Positions 1 to 9,145 of a stretch of 64,000 bases of DNA are shown one piece after another. The number at the start of each line of letters is the position of its first letter. The first letter of the stretch is position 1. The notes below the pieces were generated by a model. It was not told where the DNA came from, did no database searches, and saw only the letters and a program-made list of their open reading frames with translations. The position numbers were made by a program, and so were the translations under genes. Source of the stretch: Devosia epidermidihirudinis (GTDB lineage Bacteria > Pseudomonadota > Alphaproteobacteria > Rhizobiales > Devosiaceae); the NCBI RefSeq assembly GCF_000971295.1, contig NZ_LANJ01000011.1, forward strand, positions 620,001 through 684,000, in the 5' to 3' direction.

Positions 1-1175
1 TACCGGCAGTAATAATCCGAGCCTGTTGCACTTGCAGTGCGAAGGGCCTCCTGGACCAGATCACGATCGTCTCGGTAAATGCTCTTGAGCAAGTCGTCGA
101 GTGGAATGCCTGTGTGGGCCCGCCCCTCCCATCCGACCAGCTTTGCCAGCTTTCCTTCCACCATGAACTTGCCACGAGCGAAATCGAGTTCCCAAGTCGC
201 AACAATTCCACCGGCGTCCATGGCCATATCTACGCGTTGCCGGGCCAGGGAGAGCTTGTTGACCAGTTCATCGCGACTTCTCATCACAATGGAAAGGATG
301 AGCGGTGCCAAGGCGATCATGAGTGCCACAAGGCGCATGGAAACCAGCTCACGTTCATCGGACGGGCCGATGACGTCATGGAGATAGGCTGTCGTCAGAA
401 CGGTTTGCGACCAGTAATTTATGGCGAGTGACAGCAGCGAAACGACGAACACCTGGTAGCTCAGCCCGCACCAAACCAATGCTGGCACCACGAAGGCGAT
501 AGCACCCGGCCCGTTCATGACTATGGTAATTATGCAGGACACTGCGAGCGACAGCGCAGGCAGAACCAGCGGCAGTTGCGTCCGCAAATCTGGCAGCTTC
601 AACTCATGCGTGAACTCCTTCGCGCTGGGCGCGGACAGGACAACCGGGAGCAATGCAATATAATTGACCAGTTCGGTGACAAACCAGAAGACCCAGGCGT
701 CGGCGACATCGAGGCCCAGCAAAACGGCACCAGCGACAGTACCAATTACCCCCGCAATGGCAGCAGCGGCCGTAGCGACAACGATGAGATAGAGAGCTGA
801 TACCGGCTCCCGCATGGACAGCTTGTTGGGGGGCAATAGCCTCCAGACAAGATACCCTGCCCCAACACCGCAGAGATTGGCAGCATTGAGCAGGAACGCC
901 TTCTCCAAGCTGGTCCCCAGCAGCAAATCTGCAATCACATAGGCTGCCATTGCGGCCGCCCAGACAGATGCGCGGTTCAAGCCGGGAAAACGAATGAGCA
1001 ATCCGAGCATGACCGCGTTGGCTGGCCAGATCATGGCCAAAAGGCCAACAGGTCTCGTCAGAATGCCAAGCAGACACAATGTCCCGACAACCAGACCAAC
1101 GAGGATTGGACGCGACCATTGTGCAGAGAAAAGGCTCACAAGTCTCGACGAGGCACTGCTTTCCACGGAGGCCAT
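1..1175 (-). CDS. MASE1-PAS membrane signalling protein (3' part outside window)
   Basis: The reading frame starts at the ATG at 1175 behind an AGGAG box and stays open to the window edge, giving about 391 residues without the C-terminus. The first 300 residues or so contain about eight hydrophobic segments and the IWPANAVMLGLL-type signature of a MASE1 sensory domain. A soluble stretch follows (MAMDAGGIVATWELDF) that looks like the start of a PAS domain. MASE1-PAS proteins usually end in a GGDEF/EAL or histidine-kinase output domain, which cannot be seen here. It is probably an inner-membrane sensor. The gene stands alone and is transcribed leftward. Confidence 0.75.
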   Translation of the reverse strand, partial: MASVESSASSRLVSLFSAQWSRPILVGLVVGTLCLLGILTRPVGLLAMIWPANAVMLGLLIRFPGLNRASVWAAAMAAYVIADLLLGTSLEKAFLLNAANLCGVGAGYLVWRLLPPNKLSMREPVSALYLIVVATAAAAIAGVIGTVAGAVLLGLDVADAWVFWFVTELVNYIALLPVVLSAPSAKEFTHELKLPDLRTQLPLVLPALSLAVSCIITIVMNGPGAIAFVVPALVWCGLSYQVFVVSLLSLAINYWSQTVLTTAYLHDVIGPSDERELVSMRLVALMIALAPLILSIVMRSRDELVNKLSLARQRVDMAMDAGGIVATWELDFARGKFMVEGKLAKLVGWEGRAHTGIPLDDLLKSIYRDDRDLVQEALRTASATGSDYYCR

Positions 1176-1553
1176 AACTGACTCCTGCGCACAAGTCGCA
1201 CTCGAAATATTAGTCACCACACATGTACTAAGTGGCTTTGAAATTCATAAATCTGCGACCAAATAAACCATGGTCAATTTTCAGATGAAGACGGCTAGTC
1301 TTAGAAAAATAAACCAATAAAAATCCGCGCCATCTCATGCGCGTCAGGTCCGCACCGGTGTATTCGACGGCCGCATTCTGCCGCCCATTTTGAAGCGATT
1401 AGCCGAAGTGCTCCGCCCCAGATGTGCAAAACGGACCATACAGCGGTTAACGAATTTAGCTAATAGATAAAATTGCATGCCGTCAATTGGGCGAGCTCAA
1501 GCAGAAGGGCCACACTTCGGTGCGGCCCTTCTGCTTTATATTGTTTGTGTGCA
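1176..1553. other. Intergenic region without a recognisable gene
   Basis: About 380 bases lie between the MASE1 gene start and the end of the nucleoside-type ABC operon. The right end carries that operon's terminator hairpin. The first 60 bases or so upstream of 1175 should hold the MASE1 promoter, but no clear -35/-10 pair was picked out. The AT-rich middle (about 1240-1330) holds no convincing ORF. Confidence 0.5.
1499..1536 (-). terminator. Rho-independent type hairpin after the BMP/ABC operon
   Basis: A 13-base perfect inverted repeat (AAGCAGAAGGGCC / GGCCCTTCTGCTT) lies 18 bases beyond the stop of the last permease gene. The T tract is weak on the minus strand and better on the plus strand, so it may work in both directions. 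Confidence 0.7.
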
Positions 1554-2504
1554 TTACGCCTTCGCAGCGTTCCGGCGTTGTAGTGCCCGCTGGGCGCGAT
1601 AGCTGAAGAGCACCAGCGCCAGTGCAGTCACTGCGAATGGAATGGTCTGGATCAACTCACCGGGGATCCAGTTGAAGAGGTTCGGCATGACAATCGCCAA
1701 AGCCTCGAACACACCAAACAGCAGTGCCGCGAGCATCGCCCCGACAGGGTGACGGGCCCCCAGCAGCACCGCGCCAAGCGCGATGAAGCCACGACCTGCA
1801 GTCATGTCTCGGGTGAAACCGATATAGTTGAACATGGCCAGCTGCGCGCCGCCGATGCCTGCCAGCGCGCCCGAGGCGATAAGACTCCAGGCACGGACCT
1901 TGTTGACTGGAATGCCGGCCGCTTCAGGCGCTGCAGGATATTCGCCAACGCCGCGCAGCCAGAGGCCATAGGGCGTGCGATAAAGGAAGTACCAGACTGC
2001 AAAGACCAGCAGCACGGCCAGCCACGAGAGGATGGAGTGGCCGGACAGCAGGCTCTTGAGGGTGCGACCGATGACCGGAATGGCCTCAAGGAAGGACAGG
2101 TCAACGCTTGGCACGCCCTTGGATGGCAGGTTGATCGAGGTGCCCTTGTCGCCACCAGTGGCCTGAGCCAGCGCAAACACGGTGCCGCCAGTGGCCAGGA
2201 TGTTGACCGCGAAGCCAACGAGGATGATGTCCGCCTTCATGCGCAGATGGAAGAACGCCATCAGAGCGCCGAGCATAGCGCCTGCGCTGATGCCGGAGAG
2301 CACAGCGACATACCAGGGCGCATAGACAGAAACGATCACGGCCGTAAGCGCGGCAATCAGCATCATGCCTTCCAGCGCAACGTTGAGCGCACCGGAAAGA
2401 TCGGAGATGAGGCCACCCAGAGTCGCAAACAGCAGCGGTGTGGTGGTGCGGATTACGGTGACGAAGAACGTCGCCGAAAAGACCGTCATCAGCAGTTCGA
2501 TCAT
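1554..2504 (-). CDS. ABC transporter permease, BMP/nucleoside-type (NupQ/YufQ-like)
   Basis: This 316-residue, strongly hydrophobic protein has about eight to nine membrane segments. It carries the GLISDLSGALNVALEGMML region typical of branched-chain/nucleoside-type permeases paired with BMP solute-binding proteins. It should form the membrane pore with the neighbouring permease. Its start overlaps the end of that gene by 4 bases (ATGA), which indicates translational coupling. It is the last gene of a five-gene leftward operon. The substrate is inferred from the family (nucleosides or related purine compounds) and not shown by the sequence. Confidence 0.88.
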   Translation of the reverse strand: MIELLMTVFSATFFVTVIRTTTPLLFATLGGLISDLSGALNVALEGMMLIAALTAVIVSVYAPWYVAVLSGISAGAMLGALMAFFHLRMKADIILVGFAVNILATGGTVFALAQATGGDKGTSINLPSKGVPSVDLSFLEAIPVIGRTLKSLLSGHSILSWLAVLLVFAVWYFLYRTPYGLWLRGVGEYPAAPEAAGIPVNKVRAWSLIASGALAGIGGAQLAMFNYIGFTRDMTAGRGFIALGAVLLGARHPVGAMLAALLFGVFEALAIVMPNLFNWIPGELIQTIPFAVTALALVLFSYRAQRALQRRNAAKA

Positions 2505-3598
2505 TTCGCTGCCTCCGGCGCGGTTGTGGCGGTTTGCGAGCGGCCCATCAGACGCCCGATGAATTTCTTGCCGGGCAAGGTGAAGGACGAAGCAACCAGC
2601 AGAATGATGATGGCCTGCACGACCGAAATCATTTCAGTGGGTACATCGGTGCGAATACCCATGAGCTGCGCGCCCTGGCGGAGGTAGCCATAGGCCAATG
2701 CCACCACAGGCACCGCCAGAGGCTTGTTGCGGGCCACGATGGCAATCAGGATGCCTTCAAAGGCCATGTTGCCATCGAAGTTCTGCGCGAGGTTGCCGAA
2801 GGCCCTACCCTGCACGAAGACTGCGCCGAGCAGACCGCCAAAGGAACCAGCGAGCGTCATGGCGGAGACCATGATGAAGCTGGAGCGAATGCCGGAGTAT
2901 TCGGCAAACTTGGCATTGTGCCCGACGAGGCGCAGCTTGAGGCCCCAATTGGTGCGGTAGAGCAGGAACCAGACCACAACGGTCGCCGCCAGTGCGATGA
3001 CGATACCCAGGTCAAAGCGGGTGCCGGGGATGATCGCGGGCAGGATCGCGGTTTCCGGGAACTTGGCGGTGACCAATTGGCCGGAGCCGGCCGGCGCCAG
3101 ATGGGCGCGGATGATGTAGTTCACCACCAAAATGGCGATGTAGTTGAGCATCAGCGAGGACACAATCTCGCTGGCGCCAAAGCGGGCCTTGGCATAGCCG
3201 GGCATGAAGCCATAGACAGCGCCCGCGCACATGGCAGCAGCCATTGCAACCGGAATGGCGAAGGGCGTTGCGCCGATGGGCGACATGGCGACGAGAGCGG
3301 CAAACAGCCCGCCCATATAGACCTGCCCCTGCACGCCCATGGAGAATTGCTTAGCCTGGAACACGAGGCTGAAGGCCAGCCCGGTCAACGTGAGCTTGGC
3401 GACGTCATCGACCCACAGCCCAATGGTACGGTTGGAGGACAGCGGCGCAGTCAGCAACGTGCTGAAGGCCTTGGCCGGATCAGCAGAGGTGGCAAGAATA
3501 ACCACCAACGCCACGAGAAGCGCGATGGCCAATGCGATGACCGCGCGGGCGACTTCGCGCCCGACAAGGGCGAAGCGTGAAGGAGAAGAGGTACTCAT
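2501..3598 (-). CDS. ABC transporter permease, BMP/nucleoside-type (NupP/YufP-like)
   Basis: This 365-residue permease has an N-terminal membrane anchor near residues 15-35, a periplasmic stretch (SADPAKAFSTLLTAPLSS) and about eight further membrane segments. The stretch FSMGVQGQVYMGGLFAALVA matches the conserved region of this permease family. It sits between the ATPase gene and the second permease, with 4-base ATGA overlaps on both sides. The two permeases are not close copies and presumably make a heterodimeric channel. Confidence 0.88.
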   Translation of the reverse strand: MSTSSPSRFALVGREVARAVIALAIALLVALVVILATSADPAKAFSTLLTAPLSSNRTIGLWVDDVAKLTLTGLAFSLVFQAKQFSMGVQGQVYMGGLFAALVAMSPIGATPFAIPVAMAAAMCAGAVYGFMPGYAKARFGASEIVSSLMLNYIAILVVNYIIRAHLAPAGSGQLVTAKFPETAILPAIIPGTRFDLGIVIALAATVVVWFLLYRTNWGLKLRLVGHNAKFAEYSGIRSSFIMVSAMTLAGSFGGLLGAVFVQGRAFGNLAQNFDGNMAFEGILIAIVARNKPLAVPVVALAYGYLRQGAQLMGIRTDVPTEMISVVQAIIILLVASSFTLPGKKFIGRLMGRSQTATTAPEAAK

Positions 3599-5139
3599 TG
3601 AAGCGCCGCCCGCATGGTTTCGGGGTCCTGGGTATTGAGGCCAAGCATGTATGTGCCCAGCGTCTCGGCGGTCAGGTCATCGCTGTTGACGAAGGCAGCG
3701 ACGATCTTGCCGCGATAGAAAACAACAAGCCGGTCAGACAGCGCCAACAGCTCGGAAAGGTCGGCAGAGCTCAGGAGCACGGCGGCACCGCCATCACGCG
3801 CCTTGGTAAGCGACTTCCAGATAAACTGGGTAGCACCCAGATCGACGCCACGCGTTGGCTGATTGACCAAGAGGAGCTTAGGCTGCTCGGACAGCTCGCG
3901 GGCCACCACAATCTTCTGCATGTTGCCGCCGGAGAGCGTACCGACAGCAACGTTCGGGCCACCTGCCCGCACGGAAAACTGTTCGATCAGCGCTAGCGCA
4001 TTGGCCTTGATCGCCTTGAGGTCAAGCAGACCATTGCGCACGAAGCGCTTGTCACTCAGCCTTGTGGCAACAAGGTTCTCGGCAATCGAGGCACCGGTGG
4101 CGAGACCACGGGCAATGCGATCTTCGGGGATACTGGCGACGCCCAGCTGACGGCGCTGCAGCACGCTGAGATCGTTGAGGTCTGCGCCATCAAGGGCAAT
4201 GACGCCGTCGGCGGCGGGGCGGAGGCCCGCGATGGTTTCCAGCAGCTCGGCCTGACCATTCCCTTCAACACCGACCAGACCGAGGATCTCCCCGGCATGA
4301 ACCTTGAGGCTCAAATCCTTGGCGATAGTCGAGCCGTTCTCGGCATCGATCTTGAGGTTCTTGACCTCGCATGCCAGCGGCCCGCGCGCGCCTGCGCGGT
4401 CGACACGCAGGGCGATCTCACGGCCGACCATCATGGTGGCAAGGCTGTCTTCGGTGACATCTCGAGCATTGACCGAACCGACGGTCTTGCCAGCGCGCAT
4501 CACCGTAATGCGGTCAGAGATTTCAAGCACTTCGGGCAGCTTGTGCGCGATGAAAATGACGGTTCGGCCCTGCGCCACCAGCGCGCGAACGGCGACGAAA
4601 AGCTCTTCGACTTCCTGTGGCGCCAACACGGCTGTCGGCTCGTCAAGAATGAGAATGCGCGCGTCGCGATAGAGCGCCTTGAGAATTTCAACGCGCTGCT
4701 GCTGGCCGACCGGCAACTGCCCGACAGGCGGCAGCGGATCGACAGCAAGGCGGAATTTCTCCGACAGCGCGCGCACGTCAGCGATGGCCTTCTGGCGATC
4801 AAACTTGATGCCGTTGCGCGGCTCAGAGCCCAGAACGACGTTTTCATAAACGGAGAAGGACGGCACCAGCGAGAAATGCTGGAATACCATGCCGATCCCG
4901 TTGTCGATGGCTTCGCGCGGGTTGGCAAAACGGATCGGTTTGCCGTCGAGGCGCAGCTCGCCCCGATCATGCTGTTCGATACCGAACAGGATTTTCATCA
5001 GCGTGGACTTGCCCGCGCCATTCTCGCCGACCACGGCGTGGACCTCACCGGCCTGGATGGTGAGATTGACCCCATCATTGGCGACAGTGCCGCCGGGATA
5101 GGTCTTGCCGATGGAAATGGCTTCGAGCAATGGCGCCAT
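3595..5139 (-). CDS. ABC transporter ATP-binding protein with two ATPase domains (NupO/YufO-like)
   Basis: The protein has 514 residues from the ATG at 5139; a start 12 codons earlier would add a non-family-like tail. It holds two fused nucleotide-binding domains, as in sugar and nucleoside importers. The first has a good Walker A (GENGAGKST, residues 38-46), a VGQQQRVEI signature and Walker B ILILDEPTA. The second has a degenerate Walker A (GVEGNGQAEL) but a full LSGGNMQK signature, and VNQPTRG in place of the usual DEPTRG, so hydrolysis is probably asymmetric. It energises import through the two downstream permeases. Confidence 0.9.
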   Translation of the reverse strand: MAPLLEAISIGKTYPGGTVANDGVNLTIQAGEVHAVVGENGAGKSTLMKILFGIEQHDRGELRLDGKPIRFANPREAIDNGIGMVFQHFSLVPSFSVYENVVLGSEPRNGIKFDRQKAIADVRALSEKFRLAVDPLPPVGQLPVGQQQRVEILKALYRDARILILDEPTAVLAPQEVEELFVAVRALVAQGRTVIFIAHKLPEVLEISDRITVMRAGKTVGSVNARDVTEDSLATMMVGREIALRVDRAGARGPLACEVKNLKIDAENGSTIAKDLSLKVHAGEILGLVGVEGNGQAELLETIAGLRPAADGVIALDGADLNDLSVLQRRQLGVASIPEDRIARGLATGASIAENLVATRLSDKRFVRNGLLDLKAIKANALALIEQFSVRAGGPNVAVGTLSGGNMQKIVVARELSEQPKLLLVNQPTRGVDLGATQFIWKSLTKARDGGAAVLLSSADLSELLALSDRLVVFYRGKIVAAFVNSDDLTAETLGTYMLGLNTQDPETMRAALQ

Positions 5140-5191
5140 GCCGTGTCCTAACCTCAGAAAATAGGCCCCGCACATGGCGGGGCCCGTTTGC

Positions 5192-6241
5192 TTACTGCAT
5201 CACAGAGTCGACGACGATATCGCCAGCGATGATCTTTGCTTCTTCAGCATCGACCTCGGCGCGCACGTCAGCGGGAACGAGCTTGTCGTAATAGCTGTTC
5301 TTTGCAATGCCAACAGCGCCATCGGCCAGGCCGAGCAGCAGGCCGCTACCGTAAGGTGCGGTGCCATCAAGCGTCTGCTGGAGAGCGATGTAGATCGAGT
5401 CGCCGACCTTCTTTTCGACCGAAGTGAAGATCACGTCGGCCTGAGCCTGATCGTTGCCTTCAAAGATCGCGGCCTGATCGCTGTCGACGCCGACGGCAAG
5501 CTTGCCTTCATCGCGGGCGGCCTGAAGCGCGCCAACGCCGGTGCCACCGGCCACGGGGAACACAATGTCGGCGCCCTGTGCGAACTGCGCGAGCGCGAGC
5601 TCCTTGCCCTTTGCAGGGTCGGTGAAGGTACCGGCCACGGCGCGGACGATTTCCACATCTGGGTTTGCTGCCTTGGCGCCCTGCTCGAAGCCCGAAGTGA
5701 ACTCCAGGATCGTGGTGCCTTCAACGCCCAGAATCTCACCGATCTTGCCGGTCTGGGTGATCTTGGCAGCAGCGTAACCGGCCAGATAGGCGGCGGTCGA
5801 CACGCGGTAGTTGATGGCCAGCATATTGCCGAGATTGCCGGCGGAGAAATCTGGCGCGTCATCAAAAATGATGAACTTGGTCTCTGGGTAGTCCGGAGCC
5901 AGCTCGGCCATGAAGCCGGTCATTTCCCACGAGCCAGCAACAACAACGTCATACCCCTGGTCGGTGGCATCTGCCAGAGCAGGCTGCCAGCGACCACGAT
6001 CCAGGCCGGACTCGATGACGGTGACTTCGACGGGGAGCTCTTCGGCGGCGCGCTTCAGGCCTGCTGCAGCGCTGTCGAGGAAGCTCTTGTCACCCAGGGT
6101 GCCGTGGACCACGTAGACCACCTTGAGCGGGTTTTCCTTGGTGTATTCCTGGGCAATAACGGAAGAGGCCGAAACAGAGGTCAGCAGGGCTGCTGCCAGC
6201 AGGCCGGAAACGGCACGGCGATTGAGCTTAGGCATGGTCAT
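5192..6241 (-). CDS. BMP-family solute-binding protein of an ABC importer
   Basis: This 349-residue protein begins with a signal peptide whose likely cleavage follows SSVIAQ near residue 31. There is no lipobox cysteine, so it should be a soluble periplasmic protein. The mature part fits the BMP family (VVYVVHGTLGDKSFLDSAA), whose members bind nucleosides or related compounds. A GGAGAG ribosome binding site lies 6 bases before the ATG. It is the second gene of the operon, between the amidohydrolase and the ATPase. Confidence 0.9.
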   Translation of the reverse strand: MTMPKLNRRAVSGLLAAALLTSVSASSVIAQEYTKENPLKVVYVVHGTLGDKSFLDSAAAGLKRAAEELPVEVTVIESGLDRGRWQPALADATDQGYDVVVAGSWEMTGFMAELAPDYPETKFIIFDDAPDFSAGNLGNMLAINYRVSTAAYLAGYAAAKITQTGKIGEILGVEGTTILEFTSGFEQGAKAANPDVEIVRAVAGTFTDPAKGKELALAQFAQGADIVFPVAGGTGVGALQAARDEGKLAVGVDSDQAAIFEGNDQAQADVIFTSVEKKVGDSIYIALQQTLDGTAPYGSGLLLGLADGAVGIAKNSYYDKLVPADVRAEVDAEEAKIIAGDIVVDSVMQ

Positions 6242-6301
6242 TCATAGCTCTCCAGTTGGATAAGGCGTTGAAATGGCGGCGTTCGAGCGCCGCCCTGAAA
6301 C

Positions 6302-7645
6302 TCAGGCTTTCGCGCGGGCCGCTTCGACGCGGGCCCAGAAATCCTTGTACGTCGCCGAATAGTCGGCACGGATTTCGGCAAATGGGCGACGCTGAAGCTG
6401 GCGATCGGCCACCAGCTGCTCGCCCGACACCCAGGCGTGGCGGACATCGCGTCCGCTGCCGGAATAGATCAGCACAGTCTCGACGTCCGGGGTCTCGGAG
6501 TACCCTGCCCCGGAAATGTCGATGGCAATGATGTCTGCGGCCTTGCCCACTTCGAGCGACCCGACTTCATGGTCGATCCCCAGAGCGCGGGCGCCGTCGA
6601 TGGTCGCCATGCGAACGAGGTCGCGGCTGGACAGAGGCTGGGCGCGCCCTTCGCGATGGGAGGCCACGAGTCCGGCCACACGCATTTCAGAAATCATGTC
6701 GTAGGAATTGTTGGCGGCGACGTTGTCGGTGCCAAGACCCACGACGACACCGGCTTCGCGCAGCTTTACGGCGGGGCAGATGCCCTCACGGCCGGAACGC
6801 AGACCCGCGGTTGCGTTGTAGGAAACCGAGGCAGCAGGCGCAGCGGCGAAAATCGCGATGTCTTCGTCGGTCAAGTCAAGGCAATGCGCAGCGTGAACGC
6901 GGCCGGCAAAGAAGCCGTCGCGCGACAGGGCCTGCGTTGCAGTCAGGCCATAGCGCGCCATGGTCTCTTCATTGTCTTCGGGTCCGCACGCCATGTGCAG
7001 ATGCATGCCGCAGCCGTACTTCACGGCAAGATCAACTTCGGCGCGCAGCAGGTCTTCAGAGTTATCGACGTAAGGCGCGTGAGGGCCGAACCAGGGGATT
7101 ACGCGGCCATCGGCAGAACGCTGGCGCTCGATGAAAGCCGAAGCGCTGGCCAGTTCCTGCTCGCCACGCTCCTTGTCGCCCAGCTGGACGATGCCATAGG
7201 CGATGACAGCGCGCACACCGGCTTGCGCAACGGCGGCAGCGATTTCGTCGGCAAAGAAGTACTGGTCACAGAATGTCGTTGTGCCCGACAGGATCATTTC
7301 AGCGCAGGATAGCGCGACGGCAGGGCCGATATCGGAAGCGACGAGGGAAAGCTCGGGCTCGCGGATGGAGTTGTACCAGCCATCCATGGTCAGCAGGCTC
7401 TGGCCTTCCGAACGACCGCGGAACAAGACCATCGCCGAATGCGTGTGAGCATTGATCAGACCCGGCATAACTATATGTCCGGGCAAGGACAAAACGCTGT
7501 CAAACTCGGAATCGTCCGGGCAGGTATCCATGGACCCCACGCCGGCGATACGACCGTCGATCATCGACACCCAACCCGCATCATGCGCGGTATCAAGTCC
7601 ATCCACAGTCAGGACAATTGCATTGCGGAGAAGTGTAGAAGACAT
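6302..7645 (-). CDS. Amidohydrolase / deaminase of the TRZ/ATZ family
   Basis: This 447-residue metal-dependent hydrolase has an HTH metal motif (H67 and H69 in NAHTHSAM), a second histidine pair region (MHLHMACG), VHAAHCLDL and the catalytic Asp region VGLGTDNVAANN. Family relatives deaminate purines and related molecules (S-adenosylhomocysteine, methylthioadenosine, 8-oxoguanine or triazines). Lying first in the operon of a nucleoside-type importer, it probably processes the imported compound, but the exact substrate is unknown. The start is 15 bases from the LacI-type operator. Confidence 0.85.
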   Translation of the reverse strand: MSSTLLRNAIVLTVDGLDTAHDAGWVSMIDGRIAGVGSMDTCPDDSEFDSVLSLPGHIVMPGLINAHTHSAMVLFRGRSEGQSLLTMDGWYNSIREPELSLVASDIGPAVALSCAEMILSGTTTFCDQYFFADEIAAAVAQAGVRAVIAYGIVQLGDKERGEQELASASAFIERQRSADGRVIPWFGPHAPYVDNSEDLLRAEVDLAVKYGCGMHLHMACGPEDNEETMARYGLTATQALSRDGFFAGRVHAAHCLDLTDEDIAIFAAAPAASVSYNATAGLRSGREGICPAVKLREAGVVVGLGTDNVAANNSYDMISEMRVAGLVASHREGRAQPLSSRDLVRMATIDGARALGIDHEVGSLEVGKAADIIAIDISGAGYSETPDVETVLIYSGSGRDVRHAWVSGEQLVADRQLQRRPFAEIRADYSATYKDFWARVEAARAKA

Positions 7646-7659
7646 TTGACCTACGTTTA

Positions 7660-7673
7660 GTAAAGCGCTTTAC
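7660..7673. promoter_or_regulatory. LacI-type operator GTAAAGCGCTTTAC
   Basis: This perfect 14-base palindrome with a central CG is the classic form of a LacI/GalR-family operator. It sits just upstream of the amidohydrolase start, in the intergenic region shared with the divergent LacI-family gene. It most likely lets that regulator repress the nucleoside-type operon. Confidence 0.75.
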
Positions 7674-7957
7674 ATTGCGATCTAACGACGCTTTTGTGAA
7701 CTTTGTCAAATGCTATCCGGCAACAATTGCCTGATATTTCGACTCATTGCGAATTCGCCTAAAAACTGGGCTCACGATTCCTGAGTGCAGTGCCATTTCT
7801 GGTGTGACATGCACTTGCGGGCAATGCCGCTTATCTCGATCTTCGCCCACCAGACGAATCTGCAGGCCGGTTATGAAGCGGCCTGTTACCGTCCCGGAGG
7901 CGTTGCAGCCAGCGCATTTCCAAGTAGTCAACACGTTGCGCATTTTGAGGGGGAAGA
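7674..7957. promoter_or_regulatory. Divergent promoter region of the BMP operon and the LacI-family gene
   Basis: These 284 bases lie between the operator and the regulator start. No second copy of the GTAAAGCGCTTTAC palindrome was found. A strong GAGGGGG ribosome binding site precedes the regulator ATG. No convincing ORF lies inside. Confidence 0.5.
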
Positions 7958-8980
7958 ATGGCCAATCTAAGCGAGGTAGCGGCGGAAGCGGGGGTGTCTC
8001 CGACAACCGTTTCGCGTTACCTGAACCACCGAATCGAGCTGCCACAGGCAACGCGTGAGCGGATCGACACGGCCATTGCCAAGCTCGACTACCGGCCCAA
8101 CCTCCTCGCGCGCCGACTATCCACAGGCAAGGCAGAGGCCATCAGTCTGCTGACACCGGACATCGCCAACCCGTTTTTTGCCGAACTTGCGGCAGCTGTT
8201 GAGCGCGAAGCCCGCGCACATGGCTACGCAGTCTATATTTCCTCCACCAGCGGCGATCCCAAAAACGAAATCGACGCCCTGCAACGCCTGTCAGACAGCC
8301 ATGTCGATGGCCTCATCATGATGACCAACCAGGTCGACGACGGCACGCTCGCCCAATTGCTGGCAACCCGTAAGAACGTAGTTGTACTCGATGAGGACAT
8401 CGCGGGGATAAGTGTACCCCGTGTTTTCGTCGACAATGCTGCCGGCGTTTATGATGCCACGCGCCATCTTATTGAGGCGGGCCATAGGGATATCGCCCTG
8501 ATCGGCGGGCCGCGTCAGGTGATGAGTGTCATTGAGCGGCTGGAAGGTTTCAACCGCGCGACGCGCGAGGCCGGGATCGCCGTGCCAGCGGGTTGGGTGA
8601 TGCTGGGTGAATATACCAGCGCCTATGGCGAGCTGGCTGCCTCGCAATTGCTGGATGGCCCACGCCGCCCGACCGCGATTGTCGCCTGCTCGGACTATAT
8701 TGCCATCGGCGCCATCAAGGCAGTTCGGGCACGAAAATTGCGCATTCCCAATGACTTGAGCCTCGTCAGTTTCGATGACATGGCCTTTGCCGAACTGGTC
8801 GATCCGCCGCTGACCACCGTGCGCCAGCCAGTCGCCGAGATGGGCACACTCGCCGTTCAGCACCTATTGGCGTTGATCAATGGCGGAGAAGCACCGCCTC
8901 TGGAAACCCGTCTTCCCGTGCATCTGGTGAAGCGCGATTCCGTCGCCCCTCCCCCTTCGCAACCCACACCGATCGGTTAG
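7958..8980 (+). CDS. LacI-family transcriptional regulator
   Basis: This 340-residue regulator has an N-terminal helix-turn-helix and hinge (LSEVAAEAGVSPTTVSRYLN, then NLLARRLSTGKA). A periplasmic-binding-protein-like sensor domain follows, with DIANPFFAELAAAVE and SFDDMAFAELVDPPLTTVRQ. It faces the amidohydrolase/BMP operon and probably binds the palindrome at 7660-7673. The inducer is presumably the transported nucleoside-like compound or its product. A terminator hairpin follows about 30 bases downstream. Confidence 0.93.
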   Translation: MANLSEVAAEAGVSPTTVSRYLNHRIELPQATRERIDTAIAKLDYRPNLLARRLSTGKAEAISLLTPDIANPFFAELAAAVEREARAHGYAVYISSTSGDPKNEIDALQRLSDSHVDGLIMMTNQVDDGTLAQLLATRKNVVVLDEDIAGISVPRVFVDNAAGVYDATRHLIEAGHRDIALIGGPRQVMSVIERLEGFNRATREAGIAVPAGWVMLGEYTSAYGELAASQLLDGPRRPTAIVACSDYIAIGAIKAVRARKLRIPNDLSLVSFDDMAFAELVDPPLTTVRQPVAEMGTLAVQHLLALINGGEAPPLETRLPVHLVKRDSVAPPPSQPTPIG

Positions 8981-9011
8981 CACACTGCTAGCATGTCGAC
9001 GTGCAACACAT

Positions 9012-9044
9012 AAAAAGGGCACTCCAAATGGGGCGCCCTTTTTT
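9012..9044 (+). terminator. Rho-independent terminator of the LacI-family gene
   Basis: The stem AAAAAGGGC / GCCCTTTTT is followed by a T run ending at 9044. It lies between two convergent genes and can serve both directions. Confidence 0.8.
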
Positions 9045-9145
9045 CGTACATAGAGGAAACGGCAGGCTCGGTCTTAGGGGGGGCTATGTGGCGTCGCCGC
9101 GCCAAAACAGTCCGAACCAAGCCTGCCGATGACGGGTGCCCCCGT

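Noticed and set aside
604..1194. A Cys- and Gly-rich minus-strand ORF of 196 codons
   Set aside because: It is an out-of-frame shadow of the MASE1 gene, whose own frame has clear membrane segments and a ribosome binding site.
1499..1536. Terminator of a plus-strand small RNA at about 1300-1536
   Set aside because: The T tract is slightly better on the plus strand, but the hairpin is adequately explained as the end of the leftward ABC operon, and no plus-strand promoter was identified.
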